Source: Thiosulfativibrio zosterae
GTDB taxonomy: Bacteria; Pseudomonadota; Gammaproteobacteria; Thiomicrospirales; Thiomicrospiraceae
Direction of reading: 5' to 3'
DNA: 64,000 bases
Assembly (NCBI RefSeq): GCF_011398155.1
Contig: NZ_AP021888.1
Span: 2,206,001 to 2,270,000, forward strand
Shown here: in pieces, positions 9,115 through 19,155 of the stretch
Layout of the letters: every line of letters begins with the position of its first letter
How positions within the stretch are numbered: position 1 is the stretch's first letter
Notes under the pieces: generated by a model
What the model saw: the letters and a program-made list of their open reading frames with translations, nothing else
What the model was told of the DNA's origin: nothing
Databases searched by the model: none
Translations under genes and position numbers: made by a program

Positions 9115-9627
9115 ATGGAAAAACTCGACATTGTTCTTTACCCAGACAGCGGCTTAAGAGAGGTTTGTAAACCCATTGCCGAAATGAACGACCGCATTGA
9201 CCGCCTAATTGACGATATGTTTTACACCATGTACGACGCCCCCGGCATTGGATTGGCTGCACCGCAAATTGCTGTGCAAGAACGCTTGATTGTGGTGGAT
9301 GTGTCTGAGAAAAAGAACGAGCCTCTGGCCTTATTAAACCCAGAAATCATTCGCTCGGCAGGCAAAATCACCTGGGAAGAAGGCTGTTTGTCTTTGCCCG
9401 GTATTTACGCCAATGTGAATCGCCCCTCCGACATCATTGTGCGCGGCATGAACCGTGATGGCAAAATGATTGAACTGGAAGCCAATGATTTGCTGGCAGT
9501 GTGCATTCAGCATGAAATTGATCATTTGAATGGTAAATTGTTTGTTGACCATTTATCAGGACTTAAGCGCATGCGTGCGCTGCAAAAATTTAAAAAACTG
9601 CAAGAAGAAGGCGACCTAGACGAATGA
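9115..9627 (+). CDS. def: Peptide deformylase
   Basis: A 170-residue metalloenzyme that removes the formyl group from nascent N-terminal methionine. All three family motifs are intact: GIGLAAPQ, EEGCLSLPG (metal-binding Cys) and QHEIDHLNG (two His ligands and catalytic Glu). Length is typical for type 1 deformylases. The stop overlaps the fmt start as ATGA, so the enzymes that remove and add the formyl group are translationally coupled. Confidence 0.98.
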   Translation: MEKLDIVLYPDSGLREVCKPIAEMNDRIDRLIDDMFYTMYDAPGIGLAAPQIAVQERLIVVDVSEKKNEPLALLNPEIIRSAGKITWEEGCLSLPGIYANVNRPSDIIVRGMNRDGKMIELEANDLLAVCIQHEIDHLNGKLFVDHLSGLKRMRALQKFKKLQEEGDLDE

Positions 9628-10577
9628 CCAGCCCCGCGCCCCTTAGAATTATTTTTGCCGGAACACCAGAGTTTTCGGTGGCGCCGTTGCAAGCACTACT
9701 CGACAGCCCACATGAAGTCATCGCGGTTTACACCCAACCCGACAGACCTGCTGGTCGTGGCCGTAAACTGACCGCCAGCCCGGTTAAAGCCTTGGCGCTG
9801 CAACACAACCTGCCAGTTTATCAACCAGAAACCCTGCGCGATGGGGCTGCCCAAGCAGAATTAGCAGCCCTCAATGCTGACCTAATGGTGGTGGTAGCTT
9901 ATGGTTTGATTTTGCCGAAAGTGGTTTTAGACATGCCCAAATATGGTTGCTTTAATATTCACGCTTCAATCCTGCCGCGTTGGCGCGGGGCGGCACCGAT
10001 ACAACGCGCCATTGAAGCTGGCGACCCTGAAACCGGTGTCACCATTATGCAAATGGATGTTGGCTTAGATACGGGCGATATGCTGTGCGTATTACCAACC
10101 GAAATCACCCCGCAAGACACTGCACAAACCTTACATGACCGTTTAAGTGTTTTGGGTTGCACAGCACTGCTCAAAACTTTAGAAGAGCTTCAAGCCGGCC
10201 AACTCACCCCCATCAAACAAGACGAAGACCTAGTGACCTATGCACACAAAATGAGCAAAGAAGAAGCCTTGCTTGATTGGACGCAGGATGCCACTACCCT
10301 TGTGCGCAAGATTCAAGCCTTCAATCCCTGGCCAGTTGCCTTTACCCAATATCAAGAACAACCCTTGCGCATTTGGCAGGCTGAAATCGTGCAAAACAGT
10401 GAAAAAACCCCACAAAAACAACCAGGCCTGGTCATTTCTGTGGCCAAAAATGGCATTGAGGTGGCTTGTGGAAACGGCAGTTTGCGCTTGTTAAGCGTGC
10501 AACCCACGGGGAAAAAAGCCATGCCGGCTTATGACTTTGCGCAAGCCCGTGCGCTCTTGAATGAACAACTCGGTTAA
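9624..10577 (+). CDS. fmt: Methionyl-tRNA formyltransferase
   Basis: A 317-residue enzyme that formylates initiator Met-tRNA using 10-formyl-tetrahydrofolate. The N-terminal hydrolase-like domain starts IIFAGTPEFSVAPL and carries the signature HASILPRWRGAAPIQ with catalytic Asn-His-Asp elements. The C-terminal OB-like domain follows from about residue 205. It overlaps def by four bases. A copy of the CCAGGCCTGG palindrome (10,421-10,432) lies in the C-terminal domain and encodes QKQPGL, in the same frame and with the same 19-base match as the copy in rmlC. Confidence 0.97.
   Translation: MTSPAPLRIIFAGTPEFSVAPLQALLDSPHEVIAVYTQPDRPAGRGRKLTASPVKALALQHNLPVYQPETLRDGAAQAELAALNADLMVVVAYGLILPKVVLDMPKYGCFNIHASILPRWRGAAPIQRAIEAGDPETGVTIMQMDVGLDTGDMLCVLPTEITPQDTAQTLHDRLSVLGCTALLKTLEELQAGQLTPIKQDEDLVTYAHKMSKEEALLDWTQDATTLVRKIQAFNPWPVAFTQYQEQPLRIWQAEIVQNSEKTPQKQPGLVISVAKNGIEVACGNGSLRLLSVQPTGKKAMPAYDFAQARALLNEQLG
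10421..10432. repeat. Dispersed palindrome ACCAGGCCTGGT inside fmt
   Basis: A 12-bp perfect palindrome in coding sequence. The 19 bases CAAAAACAACCAGGCCTGG are identical to the copy in rmlC near 62,408-62,426, and both are read in the frame K-Q-P-G-L. Confidence 0.85.
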
Positions 10578-10589
10578 ACACACTTAAAG

Positions 10590-11936
10590 ATGAATCACGC
10601 CAGCAACGCTCCCAAAACCAAATCCCAAAATCCGCGACTCGTTGCCCTCAGAATTTGTTTGGCAGTGGTGCAAAACGGTCGCTCCTTAAGCCAAGCGCTC
10701 GGCGAGGGTTTAGCGGTTTTAACCGATCGTCGCGATCGAGGGTTTGCACAAAACTTGGTACTGGGCACTTTGCGCTGGCAGCTGCGCTTAGAAGCGATTC
10801 GCGACCAATTACTCAGCAAGCCCCTCAAAGCCAAAGACGAAGATGTTAACCAATTGATTTTATTGGGTTTATATCAACTGATTTATTTAGACACGCCACA
10901 ACACGCCGCGGTGTCTGAAACCGTGGCGCTGACCGCTGCGCTCAAAAAACCTTGGGCCAAGGCGTTGTTGAATGGTCTATTGCGCAATTTTATTCGTGAC
11001 GCTGAAAGCCTTTTTGCAGCCGTGGATGTTAAGCCCGCTTTTGCCTATTCGCATCCGCAATGGTTTACCAAAAAAATTCGTGAAGCCTATCCCAATGATT
11101 GGCAATCCATCTTAACTGCCAACAATGAACCTGCGCCCTTAACGCTACGCATCAACCCTTTAGTTCAGTCACGAGAGTCGTTTTTAGCCAGCTTACACGC
11201 AGAACACCCAGAGTTAAATGCGCTAGCGCATCCCTTTAGTGCGCAAGGTATTTTGCTAGAACAGAGCACCGATGTCAGCCAACTGCCCTACTTTGAGCAA
11301 GGTGGATTCAGCGTGCAAGATGGCGCAGCACAACAAGCTGGTTATTTGCTTAACCCTCAAGCCGGTGAGCGCATTTTAGATGCCTGCGCCGCACCGGGTG
11401 GCAAAACCACACATTTGGGCGAGTTGTCTAATAATCAAGCCCGCATTTTTGCACTCGAAAAAGAACCCGAACGCTTGGAACGCCTCCAAGAAAATCTGGC
11501 GCGTCTTGGCATAACAGCCACGGCACAAACCGGAGATGCGTCTTTGCCAGACACTTGGTGGGATGGTGAATTGTTCGACAAAATCCTACTCGATGCGCCT
11601 TGTTCTGCCACAGGTATTATTCGGCGTCATCCGGATATTAAATGGCACCGCACCCCTGAAGACATTAGCGCCTTAACCCAACTGCAAGCCAATATTCTGG
11701 CGGCTCTTTGGCCATTGTTGAAACCTGGCGGTCAAATGCTGTATGCCACCTGCTCGGTGTTGCCTGACGAAAATACTGAACAAATGCAGTCTTTTTTAGC
11801 CAAAGAACCCAGTGCTTCGCAAGTTCCCATGACTCAAAATTGGGGCAGAGGCGATGCGCAACATCCTGGCAAACAAATTTTACCGGGCGAAGCCGGCATG
11901 GATGGGTTTTATTATTGTCTGCTGCAAAAGTCTTAA
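10590..11936 (+). CDS. rsmB: 16S rRNA m5C967 methyltransferase RsmB
   Basis: A 448-residue enzyme (also called Sun/Fmu). It has an N-terminal NusB-like RNA-binding domain (about 15-150) and a C-terminal class I methyltransferase. The SAM-binding motif is DACAAPGGKTTHL; the two catalytic cysteines are in LDAPCSATGIIRRHPDIKW (about residue 338) and YATCSVLPDEN (about 388). It starts 12 bases after fmt and keeps the classical def-fmt-rsmB order. Confidence 0.97.
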   Translation: MNHASNAPKTKSQNPRLVALRICLAVVQNGRSLSQALGEGLAVLTDRRDRGFAQNLVLGTLRWQLRLEAIRDQLLSKPLKAKDEDVNQLILLGLYQLIYLDTPQHAAVSETVALTAALKKPWAKALLNGLLRNFIRDAESLFAAVDVKPAFAYSHPQWFTKKIREAYPNDWQSILTANNEPAPLTLRINPLVQSRESFLASLHAEHPELNALAHPFSAQGILLEQSTDVSQLPYFEQGGFSVQDGAAQQAGYLLNPQAGERILDACAAPGGKTTHLGELSNNQARIFALEKEPERLERLQENLARLGITATAQTGDASLPDTWWDGELFDKILLDAPCSATGIIRRHPDIKWHRTPEDISALTQLQANILAALWPLLKPGGQMLYATCSVLPDENTEQMQSFLAKEPSASQVPMTQNWGRGDAQHPGKQILPGEAGMDGFYYCLLQKS

Positions 11937-11938
11937 GC

Positions 11939-12601
11939 ATGATGACCCCGCCCTCACGTTCGTTTTTAAATTGGCCACTGGGGTTACTGTTTTGGGTCTT
12001 GAGTCTGACACTTGGCTCTGTCAGCCATGCCAACAGCGACCTTTTTAACCTACCTGCTCCGTCCCCCAGTCCGCAAAAATTACTACAGGCCAAAGCGGTC
12101 ATCAATTATGTGTCGGATTATCAAGAAGACCAGCAATTGTTTATGGATGCGCAAGCCAATATCGAATTGTCTGCTGAAATGGCTGAAGCCCTGCTCCACG
12201 AAATACCGCTTAACTTTAAAACCGAAATTGTATTGTCTGAGAAATCTAATTTTTTAGGGCTGGCGCTGTTTAACAGCTTTAAAAACATTGAGTATGAAAC
12301 CGAGCTGCGCTACTTTGGCTACACCCAAACTTACATTTTGACCAATAAACGCAATAAACAAAACCGCACTTTCAAAACCTTAAAAGAAGCCCTTTATACC
12401 CTAAGTGTGCTCTATAACTTCCCCATTACTGAGTTATCCAGACTGCATCCCTCGAATGCTTATCAACTCAAATTACGGCTATCGCTCATGCCCGATAAAT
12501 TGCCCGCCCCCCTCATTTTAAAAGGCTATTTTAGCGACGCCTGGCAACTAGACACCCAATGGCATAAGATAGAGATACATTCCCCCTTGAGTTGGTATTA
12601 A
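11939..12601 (+). CDS. DUF4390 family exported protein
   Basis: A 220-residue protein starting at ATG 11939 (or 11942), two bases after rsmB stops. It has an N-terminal signal sequence (FLNWPLGLLFWVLSLTLGSVSHA). The rest is soluble and fits DUF4390: an N-terminal beta segment (AVINYVSDYQED, INYVS-type), ALLHEIPLNFKTEIVL, and a C-terminal region. DUF4390 genes typically sit between rsmB and the ntrYX pair, as here. The function is unknown; the position suggests a periplasmic partner of the NtrY sensor. A longer frame back to 11840 overlaps rsmB and is not preferred. Confidence 0.82.
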   Translation: MMTPPSRSFLNWPLGLLFWVLSLTLGSVSHANSDLFNLPAPSPSPQKLLQAKAVINYVSDYQEDQQLFMDAQANIELSAEMAEALLHEIPLNFKTEIVLSEKSNFLGLALFNSFKNIEYETELRYFGYTQTYILTNKRNKQNRTFKTLKEALYTLSVLYNFPITELSRLHPSNAYQLKLRLSLMPDKLPAPLILKGYFSDAWQLDTQWHKIEIHSPLSWY

Positions 12602-12654
12602 GGGTTACAAAATCAGTTAAGTTCAAAAAATAACAAGATAAAGCAAGGCAAAAC

Positions 12655-14829
12655 ATGGCAGGCTCACTGAACAAGCGACAATTTATCAAACAGTATGGCT
12701 GGCTCTTAGCCTTGTCGAGTATTCTGCTGATGTTGTTGGTGGTGATGAGCCATATTCTACAAAATGCCTCTGAATTTGCCGAGTTTTATACCTGGTTATT
12801 GTTGCTGTCTTTTGTTGGGGTCGCCACCTTAACGGGCTTTTTAATCAAAACCCTCTACCAGCTGTATCTGCAACAAAAAGAAAATGTTCCGGGTATTAAA
12901 CTCACCATCAAACTGACCAGTATTTTGTCTTTGGTGGTGGGTATTCCAATTGCCATTATCTATTATTTTGCGGTCAGTTTTATTCATCAAGGCATCGACC
13001 AGTGGTTTGATGTTAAAACCGAACAAGCCTTGCGCAGTGCGGTTGAACTGGTTAAATCGACTCAGGACGATCAAGTCCGAAACCACCTAAACAATGTTTT
13101 TAGCCAAGCGATTTCTTTAACGCCGGCACTCATTTCAGATCCCATCTCAGCGATAGATAAACTACGCAGTCAACTCAATGCCCAAGAGGCCTCGCTTTAC
13201 AGCAAAAATGGTCAGCTGGTTGCCTACAGCACCTTGTTTTCAGTTAATATTTTACCCTCGCAACCGTCTAAATCTTTATTCCAACAATTACGCCAACAGC
13301 GCACCTATGCCGCTTTAGAAGTGTCGCCTGGCGTAGAAAAAGCGCATCAAGTGATTCGAATTCTGGTCCCCATTAATGACAATCAAATGCAGGTGGAATA
13401 TACCTTACAGGTGATTTTTCCCATCCAAGACAATATCACACGCTTGGCTAATGAAGTGCGCATTGCGTCTGGGCAATATCAAGAACTGTCCTATCTAAAA
13501 GGCCCGTTAAAAACCAGTTTCATTCTCATCTTATCCATGGTGTTATTGCTCACTTTGGTGACCGCCGTGTTGTTTACCATTCAAACCATTCAAAACATGG
13601 CGCATCCCATTCGCGTTTTGGCCAAAGGAACCCAAGCCGTTATGGATGGCGACTATACCGTGGCCATGCCCATTGAAACCCAAGATGAATTTGGGCAACT
13701 GATTCAATCTTTCAATAAAATGACGCAGCAGATTGCCAAAGCGCGAAATGACATTAAATTTGGGCATCAACAAACAGAAGTCCAAAAACTCTATCTGCAA
13801 ACCATCATTAAAACCCTCAAAAGTGGCGTACTCACCTTTAATGCCAACCGTCACTTTAAAACCGCTAATGATGCGGCCAATGATATACTCAATGTCAATT
13901 TTCATAAACACCTAGGGAAACCCTTGCAAGAGGTTTTACTGCTGCCAGAGTTCGAGCACCTCCATCCTGTTTATGAGCAAATTTTTGAATTTTTTAAACA
14001 ACAACCCAACTGGAATCATCAACTCACTTTTGACTGTATTCAGGGGCAAAAAATTCTATTGATACACGGCTCAACCCTACCCAGCCTAGACCAAGATGCC
14101 GGCGGTTATGTTGTGGTGATAGAAGACATCACCCAAATCGTGCAGGCGCAATTGCATGCTGCTTGGAGTGATGTGGCGCAACGCTTGGCACATGAAATCA
14201 AAAATCCGTTGACGCCCATTCAATTATCCGCCGAACGCCTTAATTACAAATTGAGCAGCAAGCTCGAAGGCGATGACAAAGACTTACTCAGTCGCATGAC
14301 CCACACCATTACAGAACAGGTGGATGCCATGAAAAATTTGGTGCAAGCCTTTACCGAATATGCCGACACCCCAGAAATTAACCTGCGTAAAATGAACATT
14401 AACACCCTCATTGAAGACATTGTTGGCATGTACCGTGACCCGCAAGCCAACTGGTATATTACCTGCGAATTGGATGAAACTTTTCCAACCATCCAAGCGG
14501 ATTCTGCAAAATTACGCCAACTGTTACACAATTTAGTGAAAAACGCACTTGAAGCCTGTGAAAATCAAACCGACACTCTAATTACCATCAGCACCCTTAA
14601 CCAACCCAAAGAACACCAGCTATTGCTGAGCATTTGCGATAATGGACCGGGCATTCCGGCGGAAGCCAAAAACTGGATTTTTGAACCCTATGCCACTAAT
14701 AAACCCAAAGGGACTGGCTTAGGTCTTGCCATCGTCAAGAAAATTGTCGATGAACATCAAGGCACCATTCGTGTAGAAACTGCACCGACTGGCGGCACTT
14801 GTTTTATAATCACGCTCAAAACCCCTTAA
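12655..14829 (+). CDS. ntrY: NtrY-type sensor histidine kinase
   Basis: A 724-residue membrane kinase. Three membrane helices lie near the N-terminus (about residues 15-115), followed by a periplasmic region and a fourth helix (FILILSMVLLLTLVTAVLFT, about 285-305). A HAMP domain (HPIRVLAKGTQAVMDGDY), a PAS domain (about 370-485), and the kinase core follow. Phosphate acceptor His513 is in AHEIKNPLTPIQLSAERL, the N-box is NLVKNALEACE, and the ATP lid is GTGLGLAIVKKIVDEHQG. NtrY usually senses nitrogen or redox state and signals to NtrX, encoded 25 bases downstream. Confidence 0.92.
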   Translation: MAGSLNKRQFIKQYGWLLALSSILLMLLVVMSHILQNASEFAEFYTWLLLLSFVGVATLTGFLIKTLYQLYLQQKENVPGIKLTIKLTSILSLVVGIPIAIIYYFAVSFIHQGIDQWFDVKTEQALRSAVELVKSTQDDQVRNHLNNVFSQAISLTPALISDPISAIDKLRSQLNAQEASLYSKNGQLVAYSTLFSVNILPSQPSKSLFQQLRQQRTYAALEVSPGVEKAHQVIRILVPINDNQMQVEYTLQVIFPIQDNITRLANEVRIASGQYQELSYLKGPLKTSFILILSMVLLLTLVTAVLFTIQTIQNMAHPIRVLAKGTQAVMDGDYTVAMPIETQDEFGQLIQSFNKMTQQIAKARNDIKFGHQQTEVQKLYLQTIIKTLKSGVLTFNANRHFKTANDAANDILNVNFHKHLGKPLQEVLLLPEFEHLHPVYEQIFEFFKQQPNWNHQLTFDCIQGQKILLIHGSTLPSLDQDAGGYVVVIEDITQIVQAQLHAAWSDVAQRLAHEIKNPLTPIQLSAERLNYKLSSKLEGDDKDLLSRMTHTITEQVDAMKNLVQAFTEYADTPEINLRKMNINTLIEDIVGMYRDPQANWYITCELDETFPTIQADSAKLRQLLHNLVKNALEACENQTDTLITISTLNQPKEHQLLLSICDNGPGIPAEAKNWIFEPYATNKPKGTGLGLAIVKKIVDEHQGTIRVETAPTGGTCFIITLKTP

Positions 14830-14854
14830 GCGCGCAATCCACAAGAGAGCACTG

Positions 14855-16216
14855 ATGAAGCCAGGCAAAATTCTGATCATTGACGATGAAAAAGACATTC
14901 GTAACCTGATGCAAGAAATCTTTGAAGAAGAAGGTTATCAGGTGCATCTAGCGGCCAATGGACAACAGGCTCGCCAAGCTTGGCAAGAGCATCCTGCAGA
15001 CCTGATTTTTTTAGATATTTGGATGCCTGATGTCGACGGCGTGAGCTTACTCAAAGAAATGCGTGATAGCGGGATATTAACGCATTCCAGCGTGATTATG
15101 ATGTCGGGTCACGGCACCATCGAAACCGCCATCGAAGCCACCAAACTGGGGGCCTACGACTTCTTAGAAAAACCCCTTTCACTCGGCAAACTGCTGGTCA
15201 CCGCCGAACGCGCCCTGCAACACCTGCAACTAGACCAAGAAAACAAACACCTCAAACAAAAACTTCCCGAACAACTGTTACCCATCGGTAAAAGCAAGGT
15301 GGTGCAAAACCTGCGCGATACCATCGAGCGCCTAAGTAAGTTCACCATGCCATTACTCATCACCGGTGAGTCTGGGGTCGGAAAACACCACATTGCCGAA
15401 GCGATTCATAAAATCAGCGAGCGCAAAACGCGTCGTTTTTATAAATTGAACGCCTTAGATTTTGATGAGCAAGAGCGTTTTATTCTGGGTGAAAAAACGC
15501 CTGAGGGCAAAATCCAACAAGGTGAGCTGGCTTTGGTGGATGGCGGAACCCTAATGATTTCCGATATTGAAACCCTTAGCGAGCGTGGCCAGCAGTTTTT
15601 GTTTCAACTCCTCACCCAAAAATCTTACTTCAGATTGCAATGTGACCATCCGAGTCCTTTAGATGTCAGAGTCATTGCCTTATCTAAGACAGGGTTGGAT
15701 GATGTAGTTTCTGAAGGGGAATTTCGTGAGGATCTGGCGCAAAAATTGTCGGTGATGCCCATTTTTATTCCTGCTTTGCGCCAGCACACTGAAGATGTGC
15801 CAGAATTGGTTGAGTATTTTTTAGATTATTTTTTAACCCATGAAGGACTCAACTATCGAGAGTTTCCGTTATCGGTTAAAAATATCCTGCGTCAATATAG
15901 CTGGCCGGGCAATTTTAGAGAACTTAAAAACCTGATACAACGCCTGCTGATTATGGGCACCGGCATGGTAAATGAAGCAGAAATCAAACAAGCGCTCGAA
16001 AATGCCAAGCCCCATGAAACCACGCCAGCCAATATTGTGGATACTTCGCTGAACCTTAAGCAAGCCAAAGAGCATTTTGAGGCCGCTTATCTGGGGCAAT
16101 TATTACGAGAAACCGGCGGCAATGTGACAGAAACCGCTCGGCGTTCTGGTGTGGAACGCACCAATCTCTATCGCAAATTAAAAAGCTTGGGGTTAGATCC
16201 TAAAAACCCCAAATAA
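14855..16216 (+). CDS. ntrX: NtrX-type response regulator with degenerate AAA+ domain
   Basis: A 453-residue regulator. The receiver domain is intact with Asp54 in LIFLDIWMPDVDG. The AAA+ domain keeps Walker A (GESGVGKHHIAEAI) but lacks the GAFTGA loop used to contact sigma-54; the matching stretch reads LGEKTPEGKIQQGEL. Walker B is also altered: GGTLMISDIETL instead of the GGTLFLDEI pattern. A Fis-type helix-turn-helix closes the protein (GGNVTETARRSGVERTNLYR). It should still bind DNA but may not activate sigma-54 promoters. It is co-transcribed with ntrY. Confidence 0.9.
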   Translation: MKPGKILIIDDEKDIRNLMQEIFEEEGYQVHLAANGQQARQAWQEHPADLIFLDIWMPDVDGVSLLKEMRDSGILTHSSVIMMSGHGTIETAIEATKLGAYDFLEKPLSLGKLLVTAERALQHLQLDQENKHLKQKLPEQLLPIGKSKVVQNLRDTIERLSKFTMPLLITGESGVGKHHIAEAIHKISERKTRRFYKLNALDFDEQERFILGEKTPEGKIQQGELALVDGGTLMISDIETLSERGQQFLFQLLTQKSYFRLQCDHPSPLDVRVIALSKTGLDDVVSEGEFREDLAQKLSVMPIFIPALRQHTEDVPELVEYFLDYFLTHEGLNYREFPLSVKNILRQYSWPGNFRELKNLIQRLLIMGTGMVNEAEIKQALENAKPHETTPANIVDTSLNLKQAKEHFEAAYLGQLLRETGGNVTETARRSGVERTNLYRKLKSLGLDPKNPK

Positions 16217-16269
16217 GAACCAAATAAAACCTTGATATCAAGTAAAAATAGCTGTTTTAAAGGCAAACT

Positions 16270-17667
16270 ATGAACATTATCATTCTCGGCGCAGGTCAAG
16301 TCGGCACATCTATCGCAGAATTGTTGGCCATTGAAAACAACGATGTCACAGTGGTTGACTTAGACAACACCAGCTTACAAAAGCTGCAAGACCGTTTAGA
16401 CATACGCACCATCTTAGGTCATGCCTCTGACCCTGATGTTTTAGAGCGCGCCGGTTTGGAATATGCCGATATGTTGATAGCCGCCACCCAAAACGATGAC
16501 ACCAACATAGTCGCCTGCCAGCTGGCGCACATTATGCATAAAACCCCCACCAAAATTGCCCGCGTGCGTTCCAAGAGCTACTTAAATCACCCTGAATTGT
16601 TTGACCGAAATCTCAACAGCAATGCCATTCCCATCAATGTCCTCATCAGCCCCGAAGTACTGATTAAAGACTACATTATGCAGCTCATTGAATATCCAGG
16701 CGCTTTGCAGGTGGTGGACTTTGCAGAAGGCAAAGTGCGTTTGGTCGCGATTCGTGCTCACGCCGGTGGACTTTTGGTTGGCAAGAAAATTTCAGAAATC
16801 AAAAACTACCTGCCCTTTAATGTCAAAACTCGCATTGTGGCCATTTATCGACATGACGAGGTGGTTTTACCTAACGGTGAAGCCATGATTCGCGCCGGTG
16901 ATGAAGTGTTCTTTTTGGCCAAATCAACCGACATTCAGCCCATTGTGCAAGAACTGCGCCGCCAAAAAATGAAACCCTCTCGCAATATCATGATTGCCGG
17001 TGGCGGTAATATTGGGTTTAATCTGGCTAAAGATTTGGAACAACTTCACAATGTTAAAATCATTGACCGCAACATTCATCAAGCGCGGTACTTGGCAGAA
17101 TCTTTAGAAAATAGCATCGTTATTCAGGGCGATGTGTCTGACAAAAACTTGCTGATTGAAGAAAATATTGATGAGATCGACTTGTTTGTGGCCATTACGA
17201 ATTCTGACGAAGCCAACATCATTTCAGGGATGCTCGCCAAAAAACTCGGCGTGCACCGCGTCATTGCGCTGGTAAATAACCAGTCCTATGTGGAATTAAT
17301 TCAACTCAACTCAATTGATGTCGCCATCTCGGCCGACCAAATTACCACCAGCAATCTTTTACACTATATGCGCCAAGGCGATACCGTTAAAGCCTTTACC
17401 CTGCGCCGTGGCGCGGCAGAAGCCATGGAAGTGATCGTGCATGGCAGTGAAAATTCCTCACAACTCATTGGCAAAAAAATTGGCGAAATTGAGTGGCCAA
17501 CCAGCATGACGCTAGGCTGTATTATTCGTGAAGAAGAAGTGCTGATGGCACATCGTGATTTGACCATTGAAGCTGAAGATCATGTGATTTTATTCATCAA
17601 TGACCGAGAACAGGTCAGCGAAGTTGCCAAACTCTTCAGCCCAGAAGAAAAACGCAGTTGGTTTTAA
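16270..17667 (+). CDS. trkA: Trk potassium uptake regulatory protein TrkA
   Basis: A 465-residue peripheral membrane protein that gates the TrkH channel in response to nucleotides. It has two RCK modules, each with a Rossmann NAD-binding domain (IIILGAGQVGTSIAELL at residue 3; IMIAGGGNIGFNLAKDLE near 240) and a TrkA-C domain. Length matches the two-module family. trkH follows 36 bases later. Confidence 0.96.
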   Translation: MNIIILGAGQVGTSIAELLAIENNDVTVVDLDNTSLQKLQDRLDIRTILGHASDPDVLERAGLEYADMLIAATQNDDTNIVACQLAHIMHKTPTKIARVRSKSYLNHPELFDRNLNSNAIPINVLISPEVLIKDYIMQLIEYPGALQVVDFAEGKVRLVAIRAHAGGLLVGKKISEIKNYLPFNVKTRIVAIYRHDEVVLPNGEAMIRAGDEVFFLAKSTDIQPIVQELRRQKMKPSRNIMIAGGGNIGFNLAKDLEQLHNVKIIDRNIHQARYLAESLENSIVIQGDVSDKNLLIEENIDEIDLFVAITNSDEANIISGMLAKKLGVHRVIALVNNQSYVELIQLNSIDVAISADQITTSNLLHYMRQGDTVKAFTLRRGAAEAMEVIVHGSENSSQLIGKKIGEIEWPTSMTLGCIIREEEVLMAHRDLTIEAEDHVILFINDREQVSEVAKLFSPEEKRSWF

Positions 17668-17703
17668 TCCATCCATGTATTCCATCTAAAGGTTCTTTAA
17701 TTT

Positions 17704-19155
17704 ATGCATGCCAGTATTATTTTTAAAGTGTTGGGCATACTCTTGATGGTGTTTAGCATCACCTTGATACCGCCTATTGCCATAGCCGCTTATTATCAAG
17801 ATGGCGATACCATGGTGTTTGTCTCTACATTTTTTTGGCTATTGGTCGTGGGATTGTTCTTATGGTATCCCCTGCGTAAAGACAAACATGATTTAAAAAT
17901 TCGAGATGGTTTTGTCATAGTGGTGATGTTTTGGACCGTACTGGGCTTTGTTGGGGCTATCCCCATGTACTTTGCGGAAGCCACCGAAATCAGCATTACC
18001 GATGCTATTTTTGAATCTTTCTCAGGGCTCACCACCACGGGCGCGACCATTTTTAGCCATCTAGATAACCTGCCGCATGGTTTGCTGTGGTATCGCCAAC
18101 AACTGCAATGGTTAGGCGGTATGGGGATTATCGTTTTAGCGGTTGCCATTTTGCCTATGCTTGGAATCGGGGGAATGCAGCTTTACAAAGCCGAATCTCC
18201 CGGCCCGGTTAAAGACTCCAAACTGGCGCCTCGTATTTCTGAGACTGCAAAAGCGCTTTGGTACATTTATTTAGGCCTCACCTTAGCCTGTGCGCTGGCT
18301 TATAAAATGGCGGGCATGAATTGGTTTGATGCCTTCTCACACAGCTTTTCAACCGTGGCAATTGGCGGTTTTTCAACCCATGATGCCAGCATTGGTTATT
18401 TCAACAACAGCAACATTGAAATGGTTGCCATGTTCTTTATGTTTTTTGCGGGCATCAACTTTGCCCTACACTTTACCGCATTCCGCAAAGTCGACATCAG
18501 CCCTTATCGATTTGACCCAGAAGTTCGCGCCTATGCCACCATTTTATTAGCGGGCGGCTTGATTACCTCGCTCTATTTATACTCGCATGAAATTTATCTC
18601 GACATGTCAGACGCTCTAAGATATGGCTTTTTCCAAACACTTTCTTTTGGCACAACCACGGGGTTTGCCAATACCGACTTTAGCGTTTGGCCAGCTTTTA
18701 TTCCTGTCATGCTCATTATGATGAGCTTCATCGGTGGCTCTGCAGGCTCAACCGCTGGTGGTATGAAAGTTATTCGAGTGATTTTGCTGTTTAAACAAGG
18801 CGCGCGTGAAATCAAAAGCTTATTGCACCCTAATGCTTTAATGCCCGTTAAACTCAACGGCAAGGTCATTCCCGAAAAAGTCATGACCGCCGTTTGGGGA
18901 TTCTTCTCCCTCTATATCGTGCTGTTTGTTTTTATTCTGCTATTACTGATGGCGCTAGGAGTTGACCAAGTCACGGCCTTCTCAGCGGTGGCCGCCATGA
19001 TCAACAACCTTGGCCCAGGACTTGGCGAAGTATCTGCCAACTATGCCACCTTGTCTGACCCCGTTAAATGGGTGCTCACCTTCACCATGCTACTTGGGCG
19101 TTTGGAGTTGTTTACCCTACTGGTTTTATTTACCCGTGCCTTCTGGAAAATTTAA
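17704..19155 (+). CDS. trkH: Trk potassium channel subunit TrkH
   Basis: A 483-residue polytopic membrane protein that forms the K+ translocating subunit of Trk. Many hydrophobic helices and four pore-loop-like segments are visible, for example SGLTTTGATIFSHLDNLP, STVAIGGFSTHDASIGY, LSFGTTTGFANTDFS and MINNLGPGLGEVS. The conserved pore Gly residues are kept. The stop codon directly abuts the ATG of the next gene. Confidence 0.96.
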   Translation: MHASIIFKVLGILLMVFSITLIPPIAIAAYYQDGDTMVFVSTFFWLLVVGLFLWYPLRKDKHDLKIRDGFVIVVMFWTVLGFVGAIPMYFAEATEISITDAIFESFSGLTTTGATIFSHLDNLPHGLLWYRQQLQWLGGMGIIVLAVAILPMLGIGGMQLYKAESPGPVKDSKLAPRISETAKALWYIYLGLTLACALAYKMAGMNWFDAFSHSFSTVAIGGFSTHDASIGYFNNSNIEMVAMFFMFFAGINFALHFTAFRKVDISPYRFDPEVRAYATILLAGGLITSLYLYSHEIYLDMSDALRYGFFQTLSFGTTTGFANTDFSVWPAFIPVMLIMMSFIGGSAGSTAGGMKVIRVILLFKQGAREIKSLLHPNALMPVKLNGKVIPEKVMTAVWGFFSLYIVLFVFILLLLMALGVDQVTAFSAVAAMINNLGPGLGEVSANYATLSDPVKWVLTFTMLLGRLELFTLLVLFTRAFWKI

